A DNA stretch of 64,000 nt from Pseudomonas plecoglossicida NBRC 103162 = DSM 15088 (GCF_000730665.1 NZ_BBIV01000014.1:62001-126000); one strand, 5' to 3'. Counted from the stretch's first letter, positions 31,676 to 42,022 are shown. A program made the numbers and translations. The notes: generated by a model from the sequence alone, not told the origin.

Positions 31676-34160
31676 TTATCCGATCTGCCAGCCCTGGCGC
31701 TGTACCGCTTCGCGGCTCAGCTCGATGAGCAAACCCTGCTCTGCTGCTTCGCGTTCGGTCACGACCTGCTCCACCTGCTGCAGGTATTGCTGATCTGCCA
31801 TCATTGCCCCCTGCTCGATCAATGCCTCCAACCGCCACCTCGGCATGCTGCTCGCAGGCGTCGATGATCTGCCACACCCGCGCCTGCATGTCGCGGGGCT
31901 GGTTGTGGTACTCACGGGTATCAAGCAGGTCCGTGAAGAACCGCATCAGGTCCCCCGACTGCGGATCACGTTGCAGACGCTGCCATTGCGCCAGCCGCTG
32001 TTCACGCTGTGCGGGGGTGAAGCCACGCAACCATTGCGCGTCAGGCGCGCCTCCCGCCGGGGCGTGTACCCGGCGGGACGATCCCCCCGCATCAGCACTG
32101 GCACGCGCGCGCTGCAGACGCAACGCGCTATCCTCGGTGAGCGGGTTGTCGTGCAAATGCAGGCGCTGCAACAGCCGCGGCGAGTAGCCGAAAAGCTCGT
32201 CAGGCAACACACGAATCTGATTGTCGCGCATGTCCAGCGCCTGCAAGTGGGGATGCACCGACAACTCTGCCGGCAATACCTCCACCCCCGTGCGGCGCAG
32301 CGACAAGCGACGCATCTGCGCAAACGACGCCAGCGGCGGCAGCATGCCGATGGGGTTGTCATTCAGGTCCAGGCGCCGCAGGCCGCTCAGCTGCGCCAAC
32401 CGTTGATTGTCCTCGGCCGTGAGCACGATGCGGTTGTTGCCCAGGCGCAGGTTCCTGAGCCCGCCCAGCTGTTCGACCCCTACAGGTAGGCGGGTCAGGC
32501 GATTGCCTCTCAAGTCCAGGTTGCGCAGCCCGGAGAAACGCGCGAACAAGGAGGCATCGAGTGCATCCAGCTGCATGTCGCGCAGGGTCAGGTGAGTGAT
32601 ATGACTGAAGTCCACATCCGCAGGTAATGCCGGCAACTCGCCTACCCGGTCGCCTTCGATGGCCAAGTGGAAGTCACCTTGCACCATGCCCGGATACATG
32701 CGCCGCCAACTGCACAGAATGCGCCTGGCCACCCAGGCACGGCGCAAGCGCCGGATCAACCCTTGGCCTGGCTCGTTGCGCCAGGTGTGCAAGGCCTGCT
32801 GCAGGCTTGCCCGGGCCTGACGCAACTGGCTGAAGTGTTGCCACGGATCCAGCTGACGCTGCGTCAGCGCCTGCACGTAACCCTCCAGCTGGGCATCATC
32901 CAATAGCGGAAACAGCTGCCCAAACCCCTGCAGCAAAGCCTGCCGGCCTCCCTGGCCGCGACCGCTGAGCGGATAACCCAGGCGCCCGTCCATCAAACGC
33001 TGTGGGGGGCGCATGCCCTGGCCGACCGGCACCAGGCCAATCTGCTTCGCCACCGCCGCGCGGTCCACCGTCACGTCCTCGCCAATGGCCGCTTGTTGAT
33101 ACAAGGCGGCACAAGCACGGTCCAGCCGGCTGTCGCGTACCGCCCAGCGTGCCCGTTCAGCCAGGCTCAATGGCACTCGTTGCCCATTGAGCAGGCTGTC
33201 CAGCTCGACGCTGTTGGCCTGCTCGACGATTTCCCGTGCGCAGCGCGGTGTGAGCCCTGCGAAGTCACGCATCAGCACCCGGTCTGCCGGTTGCGGATTG
33301 ACCTGGCGGTTAATGAAGATTTCTTCGAAGGCATCGCCCTGCACGCGCGGATAGCGCTCACGCAATTGCTGACGCTCGATGACATCCAGCAGCCGCGCGG
33401 GGGGCGCGGCGTTTTCCAGATGCAGCCGACGCAGACAGTCGGTGTCGATGCCTGTGATACGCAGCGCGCTCTGTGCCGCTTCCTCGGTGATTGCAGCCGT
33501 TCGACTGGAAAGGCGCCGTAGCAGATAGACAGGATCATTCCAGTATCGCGGCTGTTCCAATTCATGCGTCCAGCCACCGGCGCCGTTGTGCACCAACTGT
33601 GGCCTGTAGGCATCGGGGTGGTCAGGGTGGCGGATACGCCAGCCATCGCCGGTCGAATCCTGCTCGACCACGTAAGCCCCTTGGTACAGGCGCCTGTGCT
33701 GTCGGCCACCCTGGTGGACGATCTGGCCTACCTCCAGTGCCTGCTCGCCCTCCTCGAGGGCATACCCTGGCAGGTCAGGGTCACACAGACGTAACCGCCC
33801 ATCTGCAAGCGACACCGGCAACAGCCTGTCGACCCTGGCGACCCGCTGCACCAGCTTGCCCATGCCGTGCGCAGCGGCAGATGTAACCCCAACCAGCGCG
33901 ACCGTTTCAGCGACATTGAAGAGATGACCCAGCGCCGCCTGCCGGTCGCCCAGTTGCCAATCCTGGTAACCTTCATAGACATCGCCGGCAATCTGAATGG
34001 CGATGGCACCGAGCATCACTTCACCAAGCCCTGGCACGAAGAACGCTGCCAACCCCAGCAGGTCGAGCGCCAACTCCGTGTAGGCCTGCAAACGCGCCAG
34101 ACGATCCGCGCTGTCCTCGTCCCCCGTCGGCACCGCCAGTACCCGAGCGTCATCGGTCAT
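31676..34160 (-). pseudogene. Decayed LRR/NEL-type E3 ubiquitin ligase effector gene
   Basis: The frame from ATG 34160 reads a region found in the middle of large Pseudomonas DUF6543/NEL effector proteins (FVPGLGEVMLGAIAIQIAGD), then about six leucine-rich repeats (residues about 505-670, for example LRNLDLRGNRLTRLP), then the start of the NEL domain (MQARVWQIIDACEQHAE). At about 31840 homology stops and continues in another frame as RLEALIEQGAMMADQQYLQQ to a TAA at 31676, which is the NEL C-terminus. By comparison with the family, well over 100 residues with the catalytic Cys are missing. The N-terminal toxin-like domain is also absent. Intact members ubiquitinate host proteins; this copy should not. 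The 221-base gap to dkgB carries in-frame remnants upstream of 34160. Confidence 0.75.
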
Positions 34161-34381
34161 GGCAGGGGGCCCGTTCGGGAAGAGGAACGGCAGCTGACCT
34201 CGGAGGGCCCGATGACAGGCTGTATCTATGTATCGATGGCATAGCCGGCAAGGTGATTCGTGCTCACAGGTCAAATAACCTTGACTGAGGTGAGCCTTAA
34301 TCAATGCGGGTGAAACGCGCACACTGCCTGTCACTCGAACATCGACCGGGCCACGGCCCGCTGAATTCAGGAGCAGCCACC

Positions 34382-35185
34382 ATGAGCATTCCATCCTTCG
34401 GCCTCGGCACCTTTCGCCTTACCGGCCAAGCCGTCATCGATTCGGTAAAGTCCGCCCTGGAGCTGGGCTACCGGGTCATCGACACCGCGCAGATCTACAA
34501 GAACGAGGCCGAAGTCGGCCAAGCCATCGCCGAAAGCGGCGTGGCGCGCAACGAACTGTTCATCACCACCAAGATCTGGGTCGACAACTATGCAGCCGAC
34601 AAACTCATCCCCAGCCTGCGCGAAAGCCTGACTAAGCTGCGCACCGATTACGTCGACCTGCTGCTGATCCACTGGCCAGCACCTGGCAATGGCGTTGAAC
34701 TGCGCGAATACATGACCGCACTGGCCGAGGCGAAGACGCTCGGACTGACGCGGCAGATCGGTGTTTCCAATTTCAACATCGAACTGACCCGGCAAGCGAT
34801 CGAGGTGGTCGGCAAAGGTGAACTCGCCACCAACCAGATCGAACTCAGCCCCTACCTGCAGAACAGCAAGCTGGCAGGTTTCCTCAAGGACCAGGCCATT
34901 ACCGTCACCTCCTACATGACCCTGGCCTACGGCAAGGTGCTGAAGGACCCAGCGCTGGCGGAAATCGCCGCCAAGCACAAGTCCACCGTCGCGCAGGTGG
35001 CGCTGGCCTGGGCGCTGCAGCTGGGTTACGCGGTCATTCCGTCGTCCACCAAACGCGAGAACCTGGCAAGCAACCTGCTCGCCCGCGACCTGAAGCTGGA
35101 TGCCGATGACATGGCCCACATCGCCTCGCTCGAACGCAATGGCCGCGAAGTCAGCCCTGACGGCCTGGCGCCGGAGTGGGACTGA
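34382..35185 (+). CDS. dkgB: Aldo/keto reductase, 2,5-diketo-D-gluconate reductase B type
   Basis: The 267-residue length equals E. coli DkgB. The protein has the AKR signature [18 protein letters not shown] (catalytic Asp and Tyr), LLIHWPAP, and the C-terminal NADPH motif [14 protein letters not shown]; the catalytic Lys and His are at TTKIW and IHW. It reduces aldehydes and 2,5-diketogluconate in the cytoplasm with NADPH. ATG at 34382 follows CAGGAG. The MFS gene starts six bases after its stop. Confidence 0.88.
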   Translation: MSIPSFGLGTFRLTGQAVIDSVKSALELGYRVIDTAQIYKNEAEVGQAIAESGVARNELFITTKIWVDNYAADKLIPSLRESLTKLRTDYVDLLLIHWPAPGNGVELREYMTALAEAKTLGLTRQIGVSNFNIELTRQAIEVVGKGELATNQIELSPYLQNSKLAGFLKDQAITVTSYMTLAYGKVLKDPALAEIAAKHKSTVAQVALAWALQLGYAVIPSSTKRENLASNLLARDLKLDADDMAHIASLERNGREVSPDGLAPEWD

Positions 35186-35191
35186 CCAGCG

Positions 35192-36373
35192 ATGAGCACA
35201 CTCTCTCCTAAACGGGTCCTGTTCGCCCTGGCCATCGGCGCCTTCGGCATCGGCACCACCGAGTTCACCCCAATGGGCCTGCTGCCGGTCATCGCCGAAG
35301 GCGTGGATGCCAGCATCCCCAGCGCGGGCATGCTGATCACCGCCTACGCCATCGGCGTGATGGTCGGCGCACCGATCATGACCCTGCTGTTCAGCCGCTT
35401 CGGCAAGCGTGCAGCGCTGATGTCGCTGATGGCCATCTTCACCCTGGGCAACCTGTTGTCGGCACTGTCGCCGGACTACTACACCCTGCTCGCCTCGCGC
35501 CTGGTCACCAGCCTCAACCACGGGGCCTTCTTCGGCCTCGGCGCGGTGGTCGCCGCCAGCGTCGTGCCCAAGGACAAGCAAGCCAGCGCCGTGGCAACCA
35601 TGTTCATGGGACTGACCATCGCCAATATCGGCGGCGTGCCGGCGGCCACCTGGATTGGCCAGCAGGTCGGCTGGCGCATGGCGTTCGCCGGTACCGCCGT
35701 GCTTGGCCTGCTGGCCATGGCCGCGCTGTGGTATGCCTTGCCCAAGGGTGAGCGCGGTAGCGTGCCCCACGTGCGCAAGGAACTGGCCGTGATCGCCCGC
35801 CCCAACGTCCTTCTGGCGATGGCCACCACCGTGCTCGGGGCGGGGGCGATGTTCACCCTGTACACCTACGTGGCGCCGGTGCTCGCCGAACTGACCGGCG
35901 CCTCGGACAGTTTCGTCACCCTTGGCCTGGTGTTGATCGGGGTCGGTTTCACCCTGGGCAACAGCCTGGGTGGACGCCTGGCGGACTGGTCGCTGGACGG
36001 CGCGGCGCGGATCTTCCTCGGCGCCCTGGCGCTGATCATGTTGCTGATGCCGCTGGTGCTCGGCAGCCACTTGGGTGCCGCCCTCGCCTTGCTGGTGTGG
36101 GGCATGTTCACCTTCGCCGTGGTACCACCGCTGCAGATGCGGGTGATGACCGCAGCCGCCGAGGCGCCAGGCCTGGCTTCGTCGATCAACGTCGGCGCAT
36201 TCAACCTGGGCAATGCCGTGGGCGCGGCCTTGGGCGGCGCGGTGATCAGCCTGGACCTGGGCTACGCCGCGGTACCGATGGCCGGTGGCATGCTGGCCGC
36301 TGCCGGCTTGCTGCTGGTCTGGCTCGGCGGGCGCGGCAAGGTGGCTGAAAAGGCCCTGAGCGGCACGGCCTGA
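35192..36373 (+). CDS. MFS transporter, DHA1 family (AraJ/YdhP-like)
   Basis: The 393-residue protein has about twelve helices, the motif-A-like FSRFGKRAALM loop, and the DHA1 start IGAFGIGTTEFTPMGLLPVIA. Members export sugars or drugs; the substrate here is unknown. It forms a two-gene operon with dkgB and is followed by a terminator. Confidence 0.85.
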   Translation: MSTLSPKRVLFALAIGAFGIGTTEFTPMGLLPVIAEGVDASIPSAGMLITAYAIGVMVGAPIMTLLFSRFGKRAALMSLMAIFTLGNLLSALSPDYYTLLASRLVTSLNHGAFFGLGAVVAASVVPKDKQASAVATMFMGLTIANIGGVPAATWIGQQVGWRMAFAGTAVLGLLAMAALWYALPKGERGSVPHVRKELAVIARPNVLLAMATTVLGAGAMFTLYTYVAPVLAELTGASDSFVTLGLVLIGVGFTLGNSLGGRLADWSLDGAARIFLGALALIMLLMPLVLGSHLGAALALLVWGMFTFAVVPPLQMRVMTAAAEAPGLASSINVGAFNLGNAVGAALGGAVISLDLGYAAVPMAGGMLAAAGLLLVWLGGRGKVAEKALSGTA

Positions 36374-36381
36374 TCGCCAGC

Positions 36382-36416
36382 GCACCGAGGCTGCGTTGCA
36401 GCCTCGGTGCCTTGTT
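36382..36416 (+). terminator. Rho-independent terminator after dkgB-MFS
   Basis: GCACCGAGGCTGC at 36382-36394 pairs perfectly with GCAGCCTCGGTGC at 36398-36410 around GTT, and is followed by CTTGTT. Confidence 0.85.
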
Positions 36417-36532
36417 CGTCGGCGAGACCGATCATTGCGCTTGCCGAAATGATGAAATGCCGCGGGCGCCCATTCTCGGCCCCGCTCCCCCGTACTACGC
36501 TCCTACTGCGAATTCATTCCGAGGAGCTCACG

Positions 36533-36997
36533 ATGTCCCGCCCCCCATTGCCGCCGTTCACCCGCGAAAGCGCCATCGAAAAGGTCCGCCTGGCCGAAGA
36601 CGGCTGGAACAGCCGCGACGCCGCCAAGGTGGCGCTTGCCTACACGCCCGATACCGTCTGGCGCAATCGCGTGGAGTTTCCCCGTGGCCGTGATCAGGTA
36701 GAGGCCTTTCTGGTGCGCAAGTGGAACCACGAACTGGAATATCGGCTGATCAAGGAGCTCTGGGCCTTCAGCGGAAACCGCATCGCCGTGCGCTATGCGT
36801 ATGAGTACCACGACGACAGTGGCCAGTGGTTCCGCGCCTACGGCAACGAGAACTGGGAGTTTGCCGACGATGGCCTGATGCAGCATCGCCACTCGAGCAT
36901 CAACGAACACCCGATCACGGAATCGCAGCGCAAATTCCGCTGGCCCCTGGGCCGGCGCCCGGACGATCACCCCGGGCTCAGCGACCTCGGACTCTGA
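36533..36997 (+). CDS. NTF2-like family protein (DUF1348/SnoaL-type)
   Basis: The 154-residue protein resembles the DUF1348 branch of the NTF2-like fold ([21 protein letters not shown], then [26 protein letters not shown]). The cone-shaped fold binds small molecules; no specific activity is known. ATG at 36533 follows GAGGAG closely. It converges on the sensor kinase gene. Confidence 0.8.
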   Translation: MSRPPLPPFTRESAIEKVRLAEDGWNSRDAAKVALAYTPDTVWRNRVEFPRGRDQVEAFLVRKWNHELEYRLIKELWAFSGNRIAVRYAYEYHDDSGQWFRAYGNENWEFADDGLMQHRHSSINEHPITESQRKFRWPLGRRPDDHPGLSDLGL

Positions 36998-37003
36998 GGC
37001 TGG

Positions 37004-38353
37004 TCAGCCGATGGGCAGCGTGACCTTGACCTCGAGCCCACCACCGAGGCGGTTTTCCAGGGTCATGCTGCCGCCCTGCTCGAGCACGATGGCGCGCGCT
37101 GCCGGCAAGCCGAGGCCAACGCCACCGGTGTCCTTGTTGCGCGAGCCTTCGATGCGAAAATACGGCTCGAACACACGCTCCTGCAGTGGCACGGCAATCC
37201 CCGGCCCACGGTCGAGCACACGGATCACCAGTTGTTCGGCATCGACCGTGAGCCTTACCGAAGGCTCGCAACCATACTTCGCCGCATTGTCGATCAGGTT
37301 GACCACGACCCGCTTGATACCGATCGGCCGGCCGACATAGACACAGCGCTGTGGCCCGACGTAGCTGACATCCAGCCCGCCATCGCGGAAGTCGTCGACC
37401 GCCGTCTGCAACAGCTCGCCCAGGTCGAACGCGGTGGCCGGCTCCAGCCGCGCGTCATCGCGGAAGAACTGCAAGGCGGCATCGACCATGGCCTGCATCT
37501 CGTCCACGTCCTTGAACATCTTCGCCTGCAGTTCGGTGTCCTCGATGAACTCGCCGCGCAAGCGCATGCGCGTCAGCGGCGCGCGCAAGTCATGGGAGAT
37601 GGCCGCCAGCATCTGCGTGCGGTCATCGATGAAATGCTTGAGCTGGGCCTGGGTGGCGTTGAACGCCAGGATGGCCTGGCGCAGGTCGTGGGGACCGACC
37701 ACCGGGATCGGTGGCGCGTTGAAGTCCTTGCCGAAGCGTCGCGCACCTTCGGTGAAGCGCTCCAGCGGGTCGGCCAGGTAACGGGCGGCAAACCAGGCCA
37801 CTGCAAGGCTGGAGAACATCATCAAGGCCAGGATGATCAGGTTGCGTGGCAGCTCATCCAGGCCCCAGCTGCGATCGTTGACGTGAAACAGCACCCACGA
37901 CCGGTCCGAGAGCTGGACCAACAGGGCATAGCCGCGTTGCGCCGCTGGCAAGTTGCCGGGCCCGAACACCTCGATCTGCACATCCGGGCGTTGCAACAAG
38001 GCGCTCAGAATCGCCGCGCCCTTGTGCGTGTCGCGCTGCACCTGCGCCGGCAAGCCGGTCTCGTCCCGCTGGCGCAGCCATTGCACGCTGTACGAGCCAT
38101 CGCCCGCAGCACTGGCGATGTTGGCGCGCTGCGACACCTCGGCTGCATCGACCATGCGGGTAACGGTGGCGATCTTCTCGATGACGCCGCTTTCCAGCAA
38201 CGGCGGCTGTGCCCAGACACCCAGCACCAGGCTGAACAGCCACTTGAGCAGCAACAGGCTGAGCATGGCCGCCAGGGTGGTCAGCGCGATCCAGCGGGCG
38301 ATGGTAATACGTGGCCGGGGCATGGCCTTGCGTGCCCGGGCAAGCCAGCTCAT
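37004..38353 (-). CDS. Sensor histidine kinase (EnvZ-like)
   Basis: The 449-residue protein has two membrane helices flanking a periplasmic sensor region (about residues 45-165), a HAMP domain, a HisKA domain with AISHDLRAPLTRMR (phosphorylated His), and an ATPase domain with NLIDNAAKYG, DRGPGIA and GVGLGLPAARAI. It is the partner of the regulator next to it, whose stop overlaps its start by four bases. The signal is unknown. Confidence 0.92.
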   Translation of the reverse strand: MSWLARARKAMPRPRITIARWIALTTLAAMLSLLLLKWLFSLVLGVWAQPPLLESGVIEKIATVTRMVDAAEVSQRANIASAAGDGSYSVQWLRQRDETGLPAQVQRDTHKGAAILSALLQRPDVQIEVFGPGNLPAAQRGYALLVQLSDRSWVLFHVNDRSWGLDELPRNLIILALMMFSSLAVAWFAARYLADPLERFTEGARRFGKDFNAPPIPVVGPHDLRQAILAFNATQAQLKHFIDDRTQMLAAISHDLRAPLTRMRLRGEFIEDTELQAKMFKDVDEMQAMVDAALQFFRDDARLEPATAFDLGELLQTAVDDFRDGGLDVSYVGPQRCVYVGRPIGIKRVVVNLIDNAAKYGCEPSVRLTVDAEQLVIRVLDRGPGIAVPLQERVFEPYFRIEGSRNKDTGGVGLGLPAARAIVLEQGGSMTLENRLGGGLEVKVTLPIG

Positions 38354-39060
38354 CGCTTGTTCACGGTGGCAGTGAACAGGTAGCCGACATTGCGCAGGGT
38401 GCGAATCAGTGGCTCGCTGTCGCTGTCGGTTTCCAGCTTGCGGCGCAGCCGGCTCACTTGCACATCGATGCTGCGATCGCAGGCGTCGTGCGCCTCGCCG
38501 CGCGCCAGGTCCAGCAACTGCTGGCGGCTGAGCACGCGCCGGGGGTGCTCGGCGAACACCAGCAGCAGTTCGAACTCACCATTGGACAAGGGAATTAAGA
38601 CGTTCTCGGGCGAACGCAGTTCACGGCGCATCACATCCAGCTGCCAGCCCGAGAACTCGAGAAATGCCCGTGGGCTGGCGGGCGGGTTGCTGGCACTTTC
38701 GCTCGCCCGGCGCAACACCGCGCGCACCCTGGCCAGCAGCTCGCGGGCCGCGAATGGCTTGGTCAGGTAATCGTCCGCGCCCAGCTCCAGCCCGACCACC
38801 CGGTCGCTCAGCTCGCCCATGGCGGTCAACATGATCACGGCGACCTTGTATTCGGCGCGCAGGCGCTGGCACAGCACCAGGCCGCTGTCGCCTGGCAGCA
38901 TCACATCGAGAATGACCAGGTCCGGCACGCGCCGCTCGAGCGCCTGCCAAAGCCCTGCGCCATCACTGGCGACATCGACTTCATAACCTTGCTGGCGAAG
39001 GAATTTCTGTAACAGGTCAAGCACTTCGACATCATCGTCGACAATTAGCAAATGACTCAC
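38350..39060 (-). CDS. OmpR-family response regulator
   Basis: The 236-residue protein has a receiver domain with LILDVMLPGDSG (phospho-Asp near residue 52), the switch Thr in IMLTAMG and the Lys in YLTKPFAARE, and a C-terminal winged helix ending in LIRTLRNVGYLF. It forms an operon with the kinase. The 168-base gap to the MlaA gene presumably holds divergent promoters. Confidence 0.92.
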   Translation of the reverse strand: MSHLLIVDDDVEVLDLLQKFLRQQGYEVDVASDGAGLWQALERRVPDLVILDVMLPGDSGLVLCQRLRAEYKVAVIMLTAMGELSDRVVGLELGADDYLTKPFAARELLARVRAVLRRASESASNPPASPRAFLEFSGWQLDVMRRELRSPENVLIPLSNGEFELLLVFAEHPRRVLSRQQLLDLARGEAHDACDRSIDVQVSRLRRKLETDSDSEPLIRTLRNVGYLFTATVNKR

Positions 39061-39229
39061 GCCGGGGCACCGCGAACGAAGTGAAATAAGGCGTACTGTA
39101 ATGCCACCTTCCGCTGTTCGTCATATATTTCTGCGCTGCAACAAAGTGTCTTCGCCGAGATAATCCGGACATTCCCAGGCAATCAATCCTCTGCAGCATT
39201 GGCACCAGTTCTTGACTGGAATCTGCCCC

Positions 39230-39997
39230 ATGCCCAAGTCTTCTTCAGCTTACAAAACGGTTCTCGCCCTGACCCTGGTCGCCGCCAGCGGCTGCAGCAA
39301 TCGCCCGCCTGCCAGTACCTGCGGGCACGCGGCCTATCAGGTCAGCGACCCGGCCGAGCCAGCCAACCGCGCCGTGTTCGCCTTCAACCGAAGTGTCGAC
39401 GACTACGCGCTGGCCCCGGTCGCCCGTGGCTACAAGCACTTGCCGGACTTCACCCGCCAGGGCGTGCACAACTTCACGACCAATTTCGGCGAGCCGAAGG
39501 TCTTTGTCAACGATGTGCTGCAAGGCAATGGCGAGCGGGCGATGACCAGCCTGTCGCGCTTCATGTTCAACACCACCCTGGGTGTGGCGGGCCTGTTCGA
39601 CGTGTCCAGCAAGATGGGCCTGCCTTACCACACCTCGGACTTTGGCCAGACCTTCGCGGTATGGGACATGGCCGATGGCCCGATCGTCGAAATGCCGCTG
39701 CTGGGCTCGCACAACCTGCGTGATGCCACCGGCGCCGTGCTGGGCCTGGCGCTCAACCCATTTGGCGACAGCAGCGACACGGTCGCCACGATGACCACCG
39801 TGGCGACAGCCGGCGGCATGGTCGACGGTCGCGCGGCAGCGTTGCCGGTGACCGACATGCTGAGCCTGCAACCCGATTACTACAGCGCCTTGCGTGACTA
39901 CACGGCCCAGCAGCGTGCTGACCGGGTAGCCGAGGCCGAGATCGGCGCGCCGGGCAAACGCCCGTCGAGCTGCCAGGAGACGACTCGCGATGAATGA
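39230..39997 (+). CDS. mlaA: MlaA/VacJ-family lipoprotein
   Basis: The 255-residue protein has a lipobox (LVAASGC) after a short signal peptide and the VacJ core (DPAEPANRAVFAFNRSVDDY and GEPKVFVNDVLQG). MlaA homologues sit in the outer membrane and remove misplaced phospholipids for retrograde transport by the Mla system. No other mla genes are adjacent. ATG at 39230 is preferred to TTG at 39212 because it gives the usual signal peptide. Its stop overlaps the next gene. Confidence 0.85.
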   Translation: MPKSSSAYKTVLALTLVAASGCSNRPPASTCGHAAYQVSDPAEPANRAVFAFNRSVDDYALAPVARGYKHLPDFTRQGVHNFTTNFGEPKVFVNDVLQGNGERAMTSLSRFMFNTTLGVAGLFDVSSKMGLPYHTSDFGQTFAVWDMADGPIVEMPLLGSHNLRDATGAVLGLALNPFGDSSDTVATMTTVATAGGMVDGRAAALPVTDMLSLQPDYYSALRDYTAQQRADRVAEAEIGAPGKRPSSCQETTRDE

Positions 39998-40226
39998 TGT
40001 CGTCCAGTCCCCGGTGCTGTTGTTCCGCCGTCTGGAAAGCGACCCGCAGCAGGCGCTGCTGCACGAGCTCGAGGCGCGGGTGTCCGACGATGGCCGGGAC
40101 CTGATCGTGAGCCGCTATCGCGAGCGGTACGGCAACGGCAATGCCATCCAGCGCCAGGAAGTGCATCGCCGCGTGCCGATTGCCACGCTGTTGAAGTGGA
40201 TGGCCAGGGAAGGCCTGACGCTCTAG
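39990..40226 (+). CDS. Small conserved hypothetical protein downstream of mlaA
   Basis: The 78-residue protein is soluble and charged (LFRRLESDPQQALLHELEARV). It starts eight bases before the mlaA stop, so it is translationally coupled to mlaA. No family is recognised. Confidence 0.6.
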   Translation: MNDVVQSPVLLFRRLESDPQQALLHELEARVSDDGRDLIVSRYRERYGNGNAIQRQEVHRRVPIATLLKWMAREGLTL

Positions 40227-40244
40227 CCATCCATTAGCGAGGGT

Positions 40245-40532
40245 TCAGAGCGCCATCTTGCTGACGGCGGCAACGAGCAGCGGCCCGGTCTGCTCGTCGG
40301 TCATCGCCGGATAGACGTGCATCTGCATCAGGTCGCTCCAGTCCATCGTCCATTGCAATACCGGGTTGAGGTCATCGCTTTCGACCACGGCGAACCCCAG
40401 CAGCTGCCCCACGGCATGCCAGCGGCCCAGCACCTTCAGGTTGGCGGGCGCCACCCCGCCGGTCTTGGCGAAGCGAGCCATGGCGGCATTGCGATTTTCC
40501 GGGGCGATGGTCCAGTGAATGATGAACAGCAT
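40245..40532 (-). CDS. DUF3303 family protein
   Basis: The 95-residue protein begins MLFIIHWTIAPENRNAAM and contains LKVLGRWHAVGQLLGFAVVES, typical of DUF3303. The function is unknown; the fold is probably a dimeric ferredoxin-like barrel. ATG at 40532 follows GGGAGG. It is the last gene before the flagellar island. Confidence 0.75.
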   Translation of the reverse strand: MLFIIHWTIAPENRNAAMARFAKTGGVAPANLKVLGRWHAVGQLLGFAVVESDDLNPVLQWTMDWSDLMQMHVYPAMTDEQTGPLLVAAVSKMAL

Positions 40533-40960
40533 GTGGCACCTCCCAGTTGCTCGGCACCTCTGCGATACGCCCGCCCTGGGGCACCGCGGCCATGAGCGAG
40601 TGAATGCGCCAAGATTAGGCATAGCAGCGACCAGGGCCTTTTGCACGGTTGCCCGTCAAGGCGGCGTGCGAAAGCGCCAGTTCCATATCTTCCCGATGTC
40701 TGTCATTCAAATTACGCCGCCGCCTGGTCAGCTCATCAAGATCACTGTCGCCCTCTGTGCCTTATCAGGAAATCGGCATTTCTCACACTTTTAAAATGGC
40801 CTATCAAAAATGTCAGTAGACCGCCTGACAGACTTGGGCAACTATTTGGACAACACGCGCACCTTTGGCACACAAGTGAATCTGGAGCCAAGACATGGAC
40901 GAAACAACCAGCACGGCCACTCATGCCCACAGGAGCATCTTCGCAGCAGCGCTTTGCAAT
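40533..40960. other. Left border region of the flagellar island
   Basis: This 428-base stretch holds no convincing gene. Its right half is richer in A and T than the chromosome to the left (for example 40784-40815). No tRNA, integrase or direct repeat is seen. It contains the likely terminator of the flg operon at 40806-40830. Confidence 0.5.
40806..40830 (-). terminator. Probable terminator of the flgB-lafW operon
   Basis: Read on the minus strand, TGTCAG, eight bases, CTGACA and then TTTTTG form a hairpin followed by a T-run, 131 bases after the stop of the last gene of the leftward flagellar operon. Confidence 0.55.
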
Positions 40961-42007
40961 TTAGCCCAATACCCCAACAACGCCATGCTGAGACAGTTGC
41001 GCCTGGCTCAATACAATCTCGGCCACGCGGCTGTACGGCGAATTTTGACGCACAGGCGGCTGGAACAAACGTCCGACAACATCATGCGCCCAGCGTTGTT
41101 CATCCTTGCTTTCATGGTGCCTTAGTTGCTCTGTGGATTCGGCCTGACGTCGATTGAGCTGGTCGACAACCCCGCTAATATGCTGCAAGGCTTTGTCCAG
41201 CCGGCTGATCAGTCGCTTTGTCTCTTCACGCCCGCATTTAGGCACGGCCAATGGCGCCCCCAGCAGGTTGTCTTTCTGACTGTCTATCGGGGTAAAACCG
41301 TCTTTGCGAAACAGCTTGTCCTCCCCCTGAACCGACAGCTGATCCTTGAGTTTGCGCCAGTGCACTTCGTCAGCCGAGAAACTCAGTTGGTCTGCACCGG
41401 CCAATTGCACATGTATACCCGCTCGGGACAGTGCGCTGTTGATCCGATACAGCAACTGCTTCGGCGGCATATCGTCATCCAGCACCACAGCAATAGGGCC
41501 CGGCAAGTAGCGCCCGGTGTTAAACAGTAAGGTCTCACTGCCGGACGCCTGCACAGCCTGCATAGACTCCAGCCCCTTTATGGTGAATCGGCTGCGTAAC
41601 GGCTCATCAAGTTTGAGGTTCAACTGAGCATCCAGGCTACTGCCCGACCGTTGAGAACGGTCGTCGAGCAATCGATTGAGCCGGACTACCAAACGGCTGA
41701 GGGCGTTTTCATCCACTACTGCCCCGCTTGAGGCATTAGCACCGTCGCGCAACCCTCGCTTGAGCTCGTCAAGCAGCTCGGCCACCTCTTGCAGGTAGGC
41801 CAGCGCGGACTGAACAGAAGAGGACTGCTGGTTGATTTGCACACTCAGCTGTGCAATTTTCTCCATCTGCAGTTGTGCGGATGGCGCAGGTATCGGAAAC
41901 GCCACACGGAGGTCACGCTGAGTTTCGACGGTATTGCGCAATTGACTGCGCGCCCGCACGCCGATGCCATAAGACGCAACAACCGACCGTTCTTTGGCAA
42001 TTTTCAT
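40961..42007 (-). CDS. lafW: LafW-like putative hook-associated protein
   Basis: The 348-residue protein has an N-terminal helical region (residues about 40-130, with MEKIAQLSVQINQQSSSVQSA) and a middle region (QLLYRINSALSRAGIHVQLAG) like a flagellin hook-IN motif. It directly follows flgL with 15 bases between, the place where lafW lies in Flag-2 clusters (lfgL-lafW). LafW is regarded as a putative additional hook-associated protein; its role is not established. The name rests mainly on position and on this weak motif. GAGG precedes the ATG. Confidence 0.5.
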   Translation of the reverse strand: MKIAKERSVVASYGIGVRARSQLRNTVETQRDLRVAFPIPAPSAQLQMEKIAQLSVQINQQSSSVQSALAYLQEVAELLDELKRGLRDGANASSGAVVDENALSRLVVRLNRLLDDRSQRSGSSLDAQLNLKLDEPLRSRFTIKGLESMQAVQASGSETLLFNTGRYLPGPIAVVLDDDMPPKQLLYRINSALSRAGIHVQLAGADQLSFSADEVHWRKLKDQLSVQGEDKLFRKDGFTPIDSQKDNLLGAPLAVPKCGREETKRLISRLDKALQHISGVVDQLNRRQAESTEQLRHHESKDEQRWAHDVVGRLFQPPVRQNSPYSRVAEIVLSQAQLSQHGVVGVLG

Positions 42008-42022
42008 GAGCGCCTCGTTTGT

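Noticed and set aside
40895..41125. Open frame of 76 codons facing the lafW-like gene
   Set aside because: It overlaps the end of the lafW-like gene antisense and has no recognisable domain.
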